Assembly: GCA_963205295.1 (NCBI GenBank)
Contig: CAUJIY010000132.1
Location: 1 to 38,805, forward strand
Origin: Pseudomonadota bacterium
Lineage (GTDB): Bacteria; Pseudomonadota; Gammaproteobacteria; Steroidobacterales; GCA-2729495
Direction of reading: 5' to 3'
Length of the DNA: 38,805 nt
Part shown: one piece after another, positions 7,529 through 15,118 of the stretch
Position numbering within the stretch: position 1 is the first letter of the stretch
Layout of the letters: each line of letters begins with the position of its first letter
The notes under the pieces: model-generated
Seen by the model: only the letters and a program-made list of their open reading frames with translations
Database searches by the model: none
Told to the model about the DNA's origin: nothing
Program-made: the position numbers and the translations under genes

Positions 7529-7909
7529 GTGAATCCGTCAACGATGAAGACCGCATTCGCCGCCGGTGGCCTGCTGCTGCTCGGCCTGACCGACGGTGCA
7601 CAGGCCGACCATGGCCGCTCCAGCGTCGACATCACCATCGCCACGCCGGGAATCTACACGCGCTTCGCCACCGGGCCGCGCTATTCCTACCCGGTCTACG
7701 CGCCCGGTGGCTATTACGCCTGGGCCCCGCCGCCGGTGCCGGTCTACGTGCCGGGGTACTGGACCTACCAGCCGCCGCCGGGTCACTGGCAGGTCCGCCA
7801 CGAGTACCGCAACGATCACCGCAACGATCACCGCCACGACCATCGCGGTCCGCGCCATCACCGTGACCGCGACCGCCATGGCGGCGGCCGGCACGACCAC
7901 GACGACTGA
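7529..7909 (+). CDS. exported Tyr/Pro- and His/Asp-rich small protein
   Basis: About 126 residues, unknown function. Starts with a signal peptide (MKTAFAAGGLLLLGL... ending near GAQA) and is therefore predicted periplasmic or outer-envelope. The middle is rich in Tyr and Pro with repeated aromatic turns (VPVYVPGYWTYQPPPGHW), reminiscent of YXWGXW-type repeat proteins. The tail is almost entirely His, Asp, Arg and Gly and could bind divalent metal. The GTG start at 7529 has GGGG about seven bases upstream; an ATG at 7511 with GAAGG upstream is the alternative. Stands alone on the plus strand and converges with the next gene. The metal-binding idea is inference from composition only. Confidence 0.7.
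   Translation: MNPSTMKTAFAAGGLLLLGLTDGAQADHGRSSVDITIATPGIYTRFATGPRYSYPVYAPGGYYAWAPPPVPVYVPGYWTYQPPPGHWQVRHEYRNDHRNDHRHDHRGPRHHRDRDRHGGGRHDHDD
7808..7843 (+). repeat. 12-bp coding repeats in the His-rich tail
   Basis: CGCAACGATCAC occurs at 7808-7819 and 7820-7831, followed by the diverged copy CGCCACGACCAT at 7832-7843. Each unit encodes an Arg-Asn/His-Asp-His block, so the charged tail appears to have grown by slippage. Confidence 0.8.
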
Positions 7910-7951
7910 CGACAACGCCGGGACTGCAGTGGCTTGCGGGCCGGCGTGTTC

Positions 7952-8704
7952 TCAGCCGAGGGTAAAGCGCTCGCGCACGGTGCCCGCCGGCATGCCGTCG
8001 GGGCCGAAGCGCCGCTCCACGAAGGTGCAGGTGCCGTGCGTGTCGACGGTGATCACCGTGCTGGCGCGCGTGCCGTAGTCCGCGCCGACGATGAACGGGC
8101 TGCGCCCTGCGGGGTGGCCTGTGCCGTCGTCGGTCCCGACCGGACCACGGTGCGCAAGGATGTCGAGCAGCGCGTCGGGGTCAGGCGTACCGCAGGCCAG
8201 CACCCCGGCCACGGCATCGCGCAGGTAATGCACCTTGGGGGCCGGCGCCTCCGGCGGTGAGTTGCCGATCACCGAGACCCCGCGTGGCAGCGTCCAGCGC
8301 GCGCGATGATCGCCGCGCGGCGAGCGCAGCGCCCGCAGTTGCACCGGCGTGCCGACGACCAGACAGAACCCGGCGTAACTGTCCGCGACCACCGAGACGG
8401 CATCGAGAAAGCGGCCGGCAGGCTGTGCACCGGTAACGTAGTCGCGCACCAGCTGCCCGCGGCTGGCGCTGCGGGCCGGGCCGGGCGGGCGCCGCGGATC
8501 GTTGACGATCACCGCGAAGCGGCCGCCGCGGCCGATGGCGAGCCAGCTCCCGCCGGCGACGAGATCGCGCCCGCCGAGTACGCCGCCGGGCTCGTCCCAC
8601 CAACCCGCCGCGGCGGCCGGCCGCGCATGGAACTCGTCGCGATTGCCGGCGATGACCAGCGGATGGCGCGGGTCGGCCTGCCAGGCGATGGCGACCAGGC
8701 ACAT
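7952..8704 (-). CDS. NRDE/TANGO2 family protein
   Basis: 250 residues, usual family length. The N-terminus MCLVAIAW... with Cys2, followed by the family name motif NRDEF (residues 21-25), is diagnostic. GGVLGGRDLVAGGSWLAI and FAVIVNDPRR are further conserved segments. The Cys at position 2 and the fold resemble Ntn-hydrolases, but the family's reaction is not firmly established; eukaryotic TANGO2 is linked to lipid/heme metabolism. The gene begins 3 bp after nudC and both follow the FlhC-like gene closely, so a three-gene minus-strand unit is possible. Converges with the His-rich gene. Confidence 0.88.
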   Translation of the reverse strand: MCLVAIAWQADPRHPLVIAGNRDEFHARPAAAAGWWDEPGGVLGGRDLVAGGSWLAIGRGGRFAVIVNDPRRPPGPARSASRGQLVRDYVTGAQPAGRFLDAVSVVADSYAGFCLVVGTPVQLRALRSPRGDHRARWTLPRGVSVIGNSPPEAPAPKVHYLRDAVAGVLACGTPDPDALLDILAHRGPVGTDDGTGHPAGRSPFIVGADYGTRASTVITVDTHGTCTFVERRFGPDGMPAGTVRERFTLG

Positions 8705-8707
8705 CGC

Positions 8708-9658
8708 TCAGCGCCGCGCAGCCGGCGTGCCGGGAGCCGGGCGCAGGAAGGCGCCGTCGCGGTGCAGGCTGGAGAGTCCGGGGCCCGGCACGGCATCGAA
8801 CCAGGCCTCGATGAGGCGGAACGCGACTGATGCGCGTGGTGGCAGCACGACGGTGCCGCCGGCGAGCTCCTGCCGCGAGAACCAGCGTGCCTCGGCGAGT
8901 TCGGCGTCGTTGAGGCGGATGTCGTCGCTCGCTGCCAGGGCGTGGAAGCCGACCATGAGCGAGGCGGGGAACGGCCAGGGCTGCGAGGCCTGGTAGGCGC
9001 AGCCGGTCACGACGACATTGGTTTCCTCGGCGACCTCGCGCCGTACCGCATCCTCCAGCGATTCACCGGGTTCGACGAAGCCGGCGATGGTCGAGAAGCG
9101 TTGTGCCGGCCAGCTCGCCTGGCGCCCGAGCAGGCAGTGCTGGTCACGGTGTACCAGCACGATGATTGCCGGGTCGAGGCGCGGGAAGCTGCGCTGCCCG
9201 CAACCGGCGTTGCTGCAGGCGAGTACGAAGCCGCCATCGGTGGTTTCGGCGGGGTTGCCGCAGGCGCTGCAGTACCGGTGCTGGCGTTGCCAGTTCACCA
9301 TGGCGCGGGCGTAGGCGAGCAGGCCGGCGTCGCGTGCTTCGAGGCAGCTCGTCAGTTCCCGCAGGCCGCCGAAAGTACCGAACTGCGCCGGCGGCTCGGG
9401 CGTGGCGAGGGCCACGGCGAACAGGGCCTGTCCGGCATCGAGCCCGAGGAAGATGCCGCGCTCGGGCAGCAGTGCGCCGAGCTCGGCGCGGGTCAGCCTG
9501 GCTGCGGCTCCATCGCGTACCAGGCAGAGCGAATCCCAGATCGGCAGGAAACGGCAGTCGGCGCTGTGCCATGCGGCGGCCAGGGCCGTGGTGTCACTGC
9601 GCCGTGTGGTGGCGCGGTCGATGTAATCGCCGGAGAAGAAGGTCGGGAACGGGATCAT
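8708..9658 (-). CDS. nudC: NADH pyrophosphatase / NAD-cap decapping Nudix hydrolase NudC
   Basis: 316 residues. N-terminal NudC domain, then a zinc ribbon (CSACG with a second Cys pair in ACSNAGC), and a Nudix hydrolase domain with GFVEPGESLEDAVRREVAEE carrying the catalytic glutamates. The Nudix box glycine near its end is replaced by Asn (ETNVVV). Downstream SQPWPFPASLM is the array that marks NADH-specific Nudix enzymes. Hydrolyses NADH to NMNH and AMP and removes NAD caps from RNA in the family. ATG 9658 lacks a clear ribosome site; no better in-frame start is seen. It sits 16 bp after the FlhC-like gene and 3 bp before the TANGO2 gene. Confidence 0.92.
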   Translation of the reverse strand: MIPFPTFFSGDYIDRATTRRSDTTALAAAWHSADCRFLPIWDSLCLVRDGAAARLTRAELGALLPERGIFLGLDAGQALFAVALATPEPPAQFGTFGGLRELTSCLEARDAGLLAYARAMVNWQRQHRYCSACGNPAETTDGGFVLACSNAGCGQRSFPRLDPAIIVLVHRDQHCLLGRQASWPAQRFSTIAGFVEPGESLEDAVRREVAEETNVVVTGCAYQASQPWPFPASLMVGFHALAASDDIRLNDAELAEARWFSRQELAGGTVVLPPRASVAFRLIEAWFDAVPGPGLSSLHRDGAFLRPAPGTPAARR

Positions 9659-9674
9659 CCGTGGTGCATGCTGC

Positions 9675-10247
9675 TCAGGTGCGTGACCCGCGTTGCTGGT
9701 CCGTGATTTCGCAGAACGGGCAGTGGTGGTAGTCGAGCGCGAAGCTGTCCTGCACATAGTGTCCGCCGCAGCCGGTGCAGCTCGCCAGGTACAGTTCACG
9801 GCTGTCCACCAGCGAATGGTACAGATTCCACGCCCATTCGAACGACAGCCGCGGCTGCGGGTGCAGGTCGCGGTAGGCCTCGTAGGCCTGGCAGAGGCGC
9901 TGGCCGAGGGTCACGCGGTCGGTGCCGGCGGCGCGCTGCAGGCGGCCTTCGCGGCCGAGTTCCCCGGCATGGCAGAGCACGAACAGCGCGGCGAGTACGG
10001 TGGCCTCGAGCTGCCGCGGTGGCGAGTCGACGAATCGGGCGATGCGACGGGGCGACTTGCCGCGCTGGCGGCGCACGGTGGTGAGGCCGCCATCCCGGAA
10101 ATAAGTGCCATAGATCTTGCGGATGCGGTCTTCGCTGAAGCCGGTACAGGCACGGATCGTGCCGGTCCGGGCCTCGTGCCGGATCATGCGGATGGCGAGG
10201 TCGAACTTGTCGAGTTCGGCGCTGTAGCGCTGATCGGTGACGCGCAT
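9675..10247 (-). CDS. FlhC-like transcriptional regulator
   Basis: 190 residues, the length of FlhC. In FlhC, four cysteines bind zinc as C-x2-C-x16-C-x2-C. Here C157-x2-C160-x15-C176-x2-C179 (CTGCGGHYVQ...CPFC) lies at the same C-terminal position, preceded by SFEWAWNLYHSLVDSRELYLASC, which resembles the FlhC segment before the zinc site. The N-terminal helices (FDLAIRMIRHEARTGTI, then a helix-turn-helix-like TGFSEDRIRKIY) also fit. FlhC partners FlhD in the flagellar master activator of enterics and beta-proteobacteria. No flagellar gene is nearby, but a FlhD-like gene is divergently encoded across an AT-rich, palindrome-bearing region. Targets are unknown. Confidence 0.8.
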   Translation of the reverse strand: MRVTDQRYSAELDKFDLAIRMIRHEARTGTIRACTGFSEDRIRKIYGTYFRDGGLTTVRRQRGKSPRRIARFVDSPPRQLEATVLAALFVLCHAGELGREGRLQRAAGTDRVTLGQRLCQAYEAYRDLHPQPRLSFEWAWNLYHSLVDSRELYLASCTGCGGHYVQDSFALDYHHCPFCEITDQQRGSRT

Positions 10248-10379
10248 CGCTTATCTCTCTTTTTTGTGAAATTTCGCTCAATAAGACATTTTCTTGGTGT
10301 TTTTATGCCATATGTGGGAAAAATTTCCCATATACGGTAGTTATAGTCTCAGAGACGCCAGGAGTCGGGGAGGATTCAA
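10248..10379. promoter_or_regulatory. AT-rich divergent control region
   Basis: 132 bp between the FlhC-like and FlhD-like start codons, strikingly AT-rich (about 10255-10350) against a ~70% GC background. Contains the palindrome at 10315-10330. On the plus strand a TATAGT (10343-10348) could be the -10 of the FlhD-like gene, with GGGGAGG as its ribosome site at 10367-10373. On the minus strand several T/A-rich hexamers could serve the FlhC-like gene, but none is compelling. Confidence 0.6.
10315..10330. promoter_or_regulatory. palindromic operator candidate TGGGAAA-AA-TTTCCCA
   Basis: Perfect 7-bp inverted arms separated by AA, lying near the -35 position of the FlhD-like gene and upstream of the FlhC-like gene. 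Flanking ATAT on both sides extends the symmetry with a one-base offset. Position and symmetry suggest a dimeric regulator, possibly the FlhD/FlhC-like pair itself or an unlinked factor. Confidence 0.6.
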
Positions 10380-11000
10380 ATGCGGTGTGAAGCGCCGGAT
10401 TCGCAGTTCTTCGCCGAGCTGCGCGACCTGAACCTCGCCTTTCTCGCCCTCGCTGTCGCTGGTCGCCGGCGTGGCTACGGCCCGGTGTTCGGACTCGATG
10501 GCGCCGTGCTGGAAGCGCTCGCGCCGCTGACCGCCTCGCAGCTCGAAGCTGCGGCACTCGTGCCCTGCCTGCTGGTGGCATTTGCACCGTGGCCGACGCG
10601 TTTCGCCCGGCACGTTGCCGAGCCACCGCCGGGAGATGACGCTGACTGGATCGAGCAGGCACGCCTGTTCGCCGCGGGCCTGCTGGCCTACGCGCGGCAG
10701 GCGAGCCGGCGCGACGAACTGCGCGCCGCACTTGTGGTCGGCACGGCCGAGCTGCTGCCGGGCGGGGCCGGCTGTCGCGACATCCGCAGCGAGGCCGATC
10801 GCGCCCTGCAGCACCTGCAGGCACGTTTTCGCGACAGCCCGCGCTTCTGGCCCGAGCTGGTGCGGGCGGCACGCGACGGCCACCCGCAGCGGCTGCAGCT
10901 CGCGCGGCTCGCCGCCATCCAGCTCGCCACGATCGAGGCTGGCCCTCCGCCAGTGCCAGTACCGGCTGGCGCGCCGCCGGTCCTGGCCGCCCTGCGCTAG
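10380..11000 (+). CDS. FlhD-like protein with a C-terminal extension
   Basis: 206 residues. Residues 9-118 can be lined up from memory with almost the whole of E. coli FlhD: ELRDLNLAFLALA matches its DINLSYLLLA segment, VFGLDGAVLEALAPLTASQL its MFRLGINEEMATTLAALTLPQM, and DWIEQARLFAAGLLAYA its DLQQIHTGIMLSTRLL. The remaining ~85 residues are an Ala/Arg-rich helical extension ending in a Pro-rich tail; I do not recognise it. FlhD is normally about 115 residues, so this is nearly double. ATG 10380 follows a strong GGGGAGG. It is divergent from the FlhC-like gene, which strongly supports the pairing, whereas flhD and flhC are usually co-directional. Downstream the YadG gene follows in the same direction after 45 bp. 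Confidence 0.68.
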   Translation: MRCEAPDSQFFAELRDLNLAFLALAVAGRRRGYGPVFGLDGAVLEALAPLTASQLEAAALVPCLLVAFAPWPTRFARHVAEPPPGDDADWIEQARLFAAGLLAYARQASRRDELRAALVVGTAELLPGGAGCRDIRSEADRALQHLQARFRDSPRFWPELVRAARDGHPQRLQLARLAAIQLATIEAGPPPVPVPAGAPPVLAALR

Positions 11001-11008
11001 CGCTGCGA

Positions 11009-11037
11009 TTGGCCAGGGCACGGCGCCTGTGCACAAT
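11009..11037 (+). promoter_or_regulatory. candidate promoter of the ABC transporter genes
   Basis: TTGGCC (11009-11014), a 17-bp spacer, then CACAAT (11032-11037). Only eight bases separate the -10 from the ATG at 11046 and there is no Shine-Dalgarno, so the transcript would be leaderless or nearly so. Confidence 0.45.
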
Positions 11038-11045
11038 GGCGCGCC

Positions 11046-11987
11046 ATGCTGGCGCTCGCGGTGCGCAATCTCGTCAAGACCTATCCCAACGGCACGCAGG
11101 CGCTGCGCGGCCTCGATCTCGACGTGCCGCAGGGCGATTTCTTCGCGCTGCTCGGCCCGAACGGCGCCGGCAAGACCACGCTGATCGGCATCGTCACCGC
11201 GCTCGTCAACAAGACCGCGGGCGAGGTGCGTGTCTTCGGCCACGACCTCGACACGGCACGCGATGACGCCAGGGCCTGCGTCGGCGTCGTCCCCCAGGAA
11301 ATCAACATCAACTACTGGGATTCGGTGCAGAACATCGTCACCACCCAGGCGGGTTTCTATGGCATGACCCCGCGACAGGCGCGGGTGCGGGCCGAAGCCT
11401 GCCTGAAGCAGCTGCACCTCTGGGACCGCCGCCGTGACAGCGGCCGCAGCCTGTCGGGCGGCATGAAGCGCCGGCTGATGATCGCGCGTGCGCTGATGCA
11501 CCAGCCGCGGCTGCTGATCCTCGATGAGCCGACCGCGGGCGTGGACATCGAGATCCGCCGCTCCATGTGGGAGTTCCTGCGCGAGATCAACGCCGCCGGG
11601 ACGACGATCATCCTCACCACGCACTACCTGGAGGAGGCTGAGTGCCTCTGCCGCCACGTCGCCATCATCGACAACGGCCGCATCGTCGAGCGCGACGCGA
11701 TGGTCCGCGTGCTGCGCAAGCGGCAGGCGGAGGTGTTCGTGCTCGACCTGCGCGATCCGGTCCGGGCCGCGCCGGTGGTCCCGGGGTACGAGATCGTGCT
11801 GGTCAACGAACACGAGCTCGAAGTCGAGGTGACCCGGGAGCAGGATCTCAACGGCGTGTTCGCCGGCCTCGACGCGGCGGGCCTGCGGGTGGTCAGCATG
11901 CGCAACAAGGCGAACCGGCTGGAGGAACTGTTCATGCAGCTCACCGCGCGTGACGGCACCGACGGCCGCGGGGGGCAGGGCGGGTGA
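11046..11987 (+). CDS. yadG: ABC exporter ATP-binding subunit (YadG-like)
   Basis: 313 residues. Complete ATPase: Walker A GPNGAGKTT near residue 38, Q-loop VPQEININYW, signature LSGGMKRRLMIARAL, Walker B LLILDEPTAGVD and switch histidine in TTHYLEE. The last ~100 residues are a YadG/CcmA-type extension. Together with the overlapping permease it forms an ABC-2 exporter of the inner membrane. The exported substrate is not known for this family. No Shine-Dalgarno precedes the ATG; see the promoter entry. Stop and permease start share GTGA. Confidence 0.92.
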   Translation: MLALAVRNLVKTYPNGTQALRGLDLDVPQGDFFALLGPNGAGKTTLIGIVTALVNKTAGEVRVFGHDLDTARDDARACVGVVPQEININYWDSVQNIVTTQAGFYGMTPRQARVRAEACLKQLHLWDRRRDSGRSLSGGMKRRLMIARALMHQPRLLILDEPTAGVDIEIRRSMWEFLREINAAGTTIILTTHYLEEAECLCRHVAIIDNGRIVERDAMVRVLRKRQAEVFVLDLRDPVRAAPVVPGYEIVLVNEHELEVEVTREQDLNGVFAGLDAAGLRVVSMRNKANRLEELFMQLTARDGTDGRGGQGG

Positions 11988-12757
11988 GCCTGCGCGTGCA
12001 GTTCATCGCGCTCTACACCCTGGTGCGCAAGGAGGCGACCCGGGTTTTCCGCATCTGGCTGCAGACGCTGATGCCGCCGGCGGTGACCACGGCGCTGTAT
12101 TTCCTCATCTTCGGCCACCTGATCGGCCGGCGCATCGGCCGGATGGGCGGTTTCGACTACGCGGAGTTCATCGCGCCCGGCCTGATCATGATGCAGGTGA
12201 TCACCAACGCCTACGGCAACGTGGTCTCGTCGTTCTTCTCGGCGAAGATGCAGCGCCACCTCGAGGAGATGCTGGTCGCCCCCATGGCCACCTGGACCAT
12301 CGTGCTCGGCTACATGCTCGGTGGCGTGCTGCGCGGCCTCGGCGTGGCGGCAGCGGTGACCGCGGTGGCGCTGGTGTTCACCCGGCTGCACGTGGCGCAC
12401 CTGCTGGTGACCGTCTCGGTGATCGTGCTCACGGCCTGCGTCTTTGCCCTGGGCGGGCTGATCAACGCCATCCTCGCCGACAATTTCGACGACGTGTCGA
12501 TCATCCCGTCCTTCGTGCTCACTCCGCTCAGCTACCTCGGCGGGGTGTTCTACTCGATCGCACTGCTGCCGGAGTTCGCGCAGCGCCTGTCACTGTTCAA
12601 CCCCATCCTCTACATGGTGAACGCTTTCCGCTACGGCATGCTCGGCGTCGCCGACGTCGGCCTGGGGACCGCCTACGCGGTGATCATCGGCTTTGCCGCC
12701 GTGCTGTTTGCCATCTGTATGGTGCTCATCGACCGCGGTACCGGCATCCGCAGCTGA
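11984..12757 (+). CDS. yadH: ABC-2 type permease (YadH-like)
   Basis: 257 residues, starting at a GTG that overlaps the ATPase stop by four bases. Six hydrophobic segments are visible (for example PAVTTALYFLIFGHLI, VILGY-like MLGGVLRGL, and AVIIGFAAVLFAICMVLI). SFVLTPLSYLGGVFYSI is the ABC-2 permease signature seen in YadH, NodJ and related drug or polysaccharide exporters. Forms the membrane half of the exporter with the preceding ATPase. Substrate unknown. Confidence 0.92.
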   Translation: MSLRVQFIALYTLVRKEATRVFRIWLQTLMPPAVTTALYFLIFGHLIGRRIGRMGGFDYAEFIAPGLIMMQVITNAYGNVVSSFFSAKMQRHLEEMLVAPMATWTIVLGYMLGGVLRGLGVAAAVTAVALVFTRLHVAHLLVTVSVIVLTACVFALGGLINAILADNFDDVSIIPSFVLTPLSYLGGVFYSIALLPEFAQRLSLFNPILYMVNAFRYGMLGVADVGLGTAYAVIIGFAAVLFAICMVLIDRGTGIRS

Positions 12758-12786
12758 GGCTGCGCGCGCCGGGTTACCATCGCCCC

Positions 12787-13455
12787 ATGTGCGGACGGTT
12801 TGCCTTCTATGCACCGCGGCAGGCGGTGCTCGACACGTTCGGCGTCGAACTGCCGTTCGAGCCGGCGCCGCGCTACAACGTCGCTCCCTCGCAGCCGGTG
12901 GTGGCGCTGCGTACCGCGGCCGATGGGGCCATCGAGGGCGTACAGCTGCGCTGGGGCCTGGTGCCGTTCTGGGCGCGCGAGCCCGGCATCGGCAACCGCC
13001 TCATCAATGCGCGCGCCGAGACGCTCGGCGAGAAGCCGGCATTCCGCGAGGCTTTCCGCCGGCGCCGCTGCGTGGTGCTGGCGAGCGGCTTCTACGAATG
13101 GCGGCGCGACCCAGGCGGCAGGACGCCGTGCTACATCGCACCGGTCGATGGCCGGCCGCTGGCCTTCGCGGCGTTGTGGGAACACTGGGACCGGGGCGAG
13201 CAGCCGCTCGAGACCTGCGCACTGGTCACCACGGCAGCCAATCGCAGCCTGCGCGACATCCACGAACGCATGCCGGTCGTCCTCGCGCCCGTGGCCATGC
13301 GCAGCTGGCTCGCGCCGGCTACGCCGGTTGCGGCGCTCACGGCACTGCTGGCACCGGCTGCCGGGGACCTGCTCGCCTGGCACGAGGTCGGTCGCGCGGT
13401 GAACAGCCCGGCCCACGACGGGCCGGAGCTGGTACGGCCGCAAACGGTCAGGTGA
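12787..13455 (+). CDS. yedK: SRAP family abasic-site protein (YedK/HMCES)
   Basis: 222 residues. Begins MCGRFA, where Cys2 becomes the N-terminal nucleophile that crosslinks covalently to abasic sites in single-stranded DNA. Other invariant segments: PRYNVAPSQ, NARAET, the catalytic glutamate in ASGFYEW, and the histidine in IHERMPVVL. Protects single-stranded DNA during replication or repair. ATG 12787 has no Shine-Dalgarno and a TACCAT -10-like hexamer ends seven bases upstream, suggesting a leaderless message. Its stop lies inside the 3' end of the convergent permease gene (8-bp overlap). Confidence 0.93.
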   Translation: MCGRFAFYAPRQAVLDTFGVELPFEPAPRYNVAPSQPVVALRTAADGAIEGVQLRWGLVPFWAREPGIGNRLINARAETLGEKPAFREAFRRRRCVVLASGFYEWRRDPGGRTPCYIAPVDGRPLAFAALWEHWDRGEQPLETCALVTTAANRSLRDIHERMPVVLAPVAMRSWLAPATPVAALTALLAPAAGDLLAWHEVGRAVNSPAHDGPELVRPQTVR

Positions 13456-14323
13456 GGGCGCGAAAAGGCCCGAGGCCGAGCACGAGCCCGGCGCCGGCCG
13501 CGACCAGCACGAAGCCGCCGAGCATTGCCAGCGTCACCGGTTCGTCGAGGAAGAGCCAGCCCCAGAGGATGCCAAAGGCCGGCAGCAGGAAGGTCACGGC
13601 CGCAATCTGTGTGGCGCCGATGCGGGCGATGAGCTGGTAGTAGATGAAGAAGGCGAGCGCCGAACAGAACAGTGCCAGTGCAGCCACCGCGAGCCAGGCG
13701 CCGACGGGCGGCGCTGTCCCGGGCAGGTTTGCGGCGGCGAACGGCGCCAGCACCACGGCGGCGAACAGCATCGTGTTGGCGGCCGCGCCATGGGCGGGCA
13801 GGCCGGCGAGATACTTCTTGGTGTAGGCGCCCGCGAACCCATAGCTCACGGTGGCGAGGACGCAGGCCAGCGCGGCGAGGAGCACTTCGCGGTCGATATC
13901 CACAGGCCCGAGCTGCACCAGCATACCTGCCCCGGCCATGCCGGCTGCGACACCGGCGAAGACCCGCCAGCTGAGCCGCTCGCCCAGCATGTATGCCGAG
14001 AACAGGGCCGCCCACAGCGGCATGAGCGCGTTGAGGATCGCCGAGTAGCCGGCCGGAATGTAGATCGCGGCGTAGGCGAACAGCGCAAACGGGAACCCCG
14101 TGTTGAACGCGCCGACCACGAGATAGCCGCGCCAGTGCCGGCGCGTCAGCAACGGCCGGCGCGTCGCCAGCGCCCAGGCGGCGAGCACGCTGCCGGCGAG
14201 GAGCACGCGCAGTTCGGCTGTGGCGATCGCGCCGAAATGAGGAGCCGCCAGGCGCATGAACAGGAACGAGCTGCCGAACAGGGCTGCCAGCGACAGGAAA
14301 CGCAGGAGGTCGGTGGTTCTCAC
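13448..14323 (-). CDS. EamA/DMT-superfamily permease
   Basis: 291 residues with about ten hydrophobic segments arranged as two repeats of five, the EamA pattern. The first begins LLRFLSLAALFGSSFLFMRL, and the second repeat contains YGFAGAYTKKY and the C-terminal LFLDEPVTLAMLGGFVLVAAG. Probably an inner-membrane transporter or exporter of a small metabolite; substrate cannot be inferred. A GTG at 14323 is chosen because it gives the typical N-terminus. A GTG at 14368 would add 15 unlikely residues, and neither has a good ribosome site. Overlaps convergently with yedK by 8 bp. Confidence 0.88.
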   Translation of the reverse strand: MRTTDLLRFLSLAALFGSSFLFMRLAAPHFGAIATAELRVLLAGSVLAAWALATRRPLLTRRHWRGYLVVGAFNTGFPFALFAYAAIYIPAGYSAILNALMPLWAALFSAYMLGERLSWRVFAGVAAGMAGAGMLVQLGPVDIDREVLLAALACVLATVSYGFAGAYTKKYLAGLPAHGAAANTMLFAAVVLAPFAAANLPGTAPPVGAWLAVAALALFCSALAFFIYYQLIARIGATQIAAVTFLLPAFGILWGWLFLDEPVTLAMLGGFVLVAAGAGLVLGLGPFRALT

Positions 14324-14443
14324 GCGGACAGGCTGACCAGCGGCGGGGGGCCGCCATGGTGCCCGCACCGGGCCATCCCGGTCCAGCGCCGTGCGGTCGG
14401 CGAATGGACCGGACGACAGGAATGGCTCCTGCGCCGCTTCGGA

Positions 14444-15118
14444 TCAGAACGGCTTGGCGGCACCCAGCCACGCAGCGAATCCGATGACCAGCCAGGGAAC
14501 GGTGAGTGGCAGCGGCAGGCGTGCCAGCGCCGCGCCGAGGCGCGTGCTGGCGGCGTCATCGTCCGGTGCCGCCTCGAGCCGGGCGAGTTCGCGTGCAAGA
14601 CGAAATCCGCTCAGCCGTGCCGGGATGCCGAGGAGGATGAGCAGGCCGTAGGCGACGAGCTTGCCGCCGAGCCACCAGGCCTCGACCGTGCGGCTGGTCC
14701 CGGCGAACACCAGGCCACCGTCGAGGATGTTGCCGGCACCCATGATCACGCGCAGGACCGTGTCGGCGCGTGCGAGTCCGCGCCCGCCACCCGGTGATGC
14801 TGCCGCGCGGTCCGCTGCGATCGACAGCGCGAGCCAGGCGAGCGAGACCAGCATGGTGACGGCGAACCACCACCTGGTGCTGGTGTGGAAGGCGCCGAGG
14901 GCGACGCCCACGCTGATGCCCGCCGGCAGGATGAGGATCAGTGCCGCGTTGGTGACCGAGCCGAGTCCGAGCGTCACCCGTGCGGCGAGCGCGCGTGCCG
15001 GCGCAGCCATGCCTGCTGCCGCGCCGCTGCGGGCGAGGTAGACCCGGCCGAGGTCGGCACCGAGCAGGTAGACCACGACGATGACGTGGCAAAACAGGGC
15101 GATGCCGTAGATGTTCAT
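14444..15118 (-). CDS. uncharacterised inner-membrane protein (DUF2269-like)
   Basis: 224 residues with about five membrane helices. The first, FCHVIVVVYLLGADLGRVYL, contains His and Asp in the membrane. Others are NAALILILPAGISVGVALG, WWFAVTMLVSLAWLALSI, LGGKLVAYGLLILLGI and LTVPWLVIGFAAWLG. The pattern resembles DUF2269-type proteins; I would not insist on the family. Its ATG overlaps the stop of the DhaL-DegV fusion (ATGA, 15115-15118), and no ribosome site is seen, so it probably depends on translational coupling and may act with that protein at the membrane, for instance in lipid handling. That link is inference. Confidence 0.7.
   Translation of the reverse strand: MNIYGIALFCHVIVVVYLLGADLGRVYLARSGAAAGMAAPARALAARVTLGLGSVTNAALILILPAGISVGVALGAFHTSTRWWFAVTMLVSLAWLALSIAADRAAASPGGGRGLARADTVLRVIMGAGNILDGGLVFAGTSRTVEAWWLGGKLVAYGLLILLGIPARLSGFRLARELARLEAAPDDDAASTRLGAALARLPLPLTVPWLVIGFAAWLGAAKPF

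Noticed and set aside
7808-7843. Short direct repeats as a CRISPR-like array
   Set aside because: Units are 12 bp, contiguous, without spacers and inside a coding region.
12950-13000. Possible frameshift joining yadH and yedK (one frame reads through both)
   Set aside because: Each protein is complete in its own frame with the correct start; the long frame only happens to be in phase with yedK.
13377-13395. TGGCAC sequence as another sigma54 promoter
   Set aside because: No TTGC at the required spacing and it lies inside yedK.
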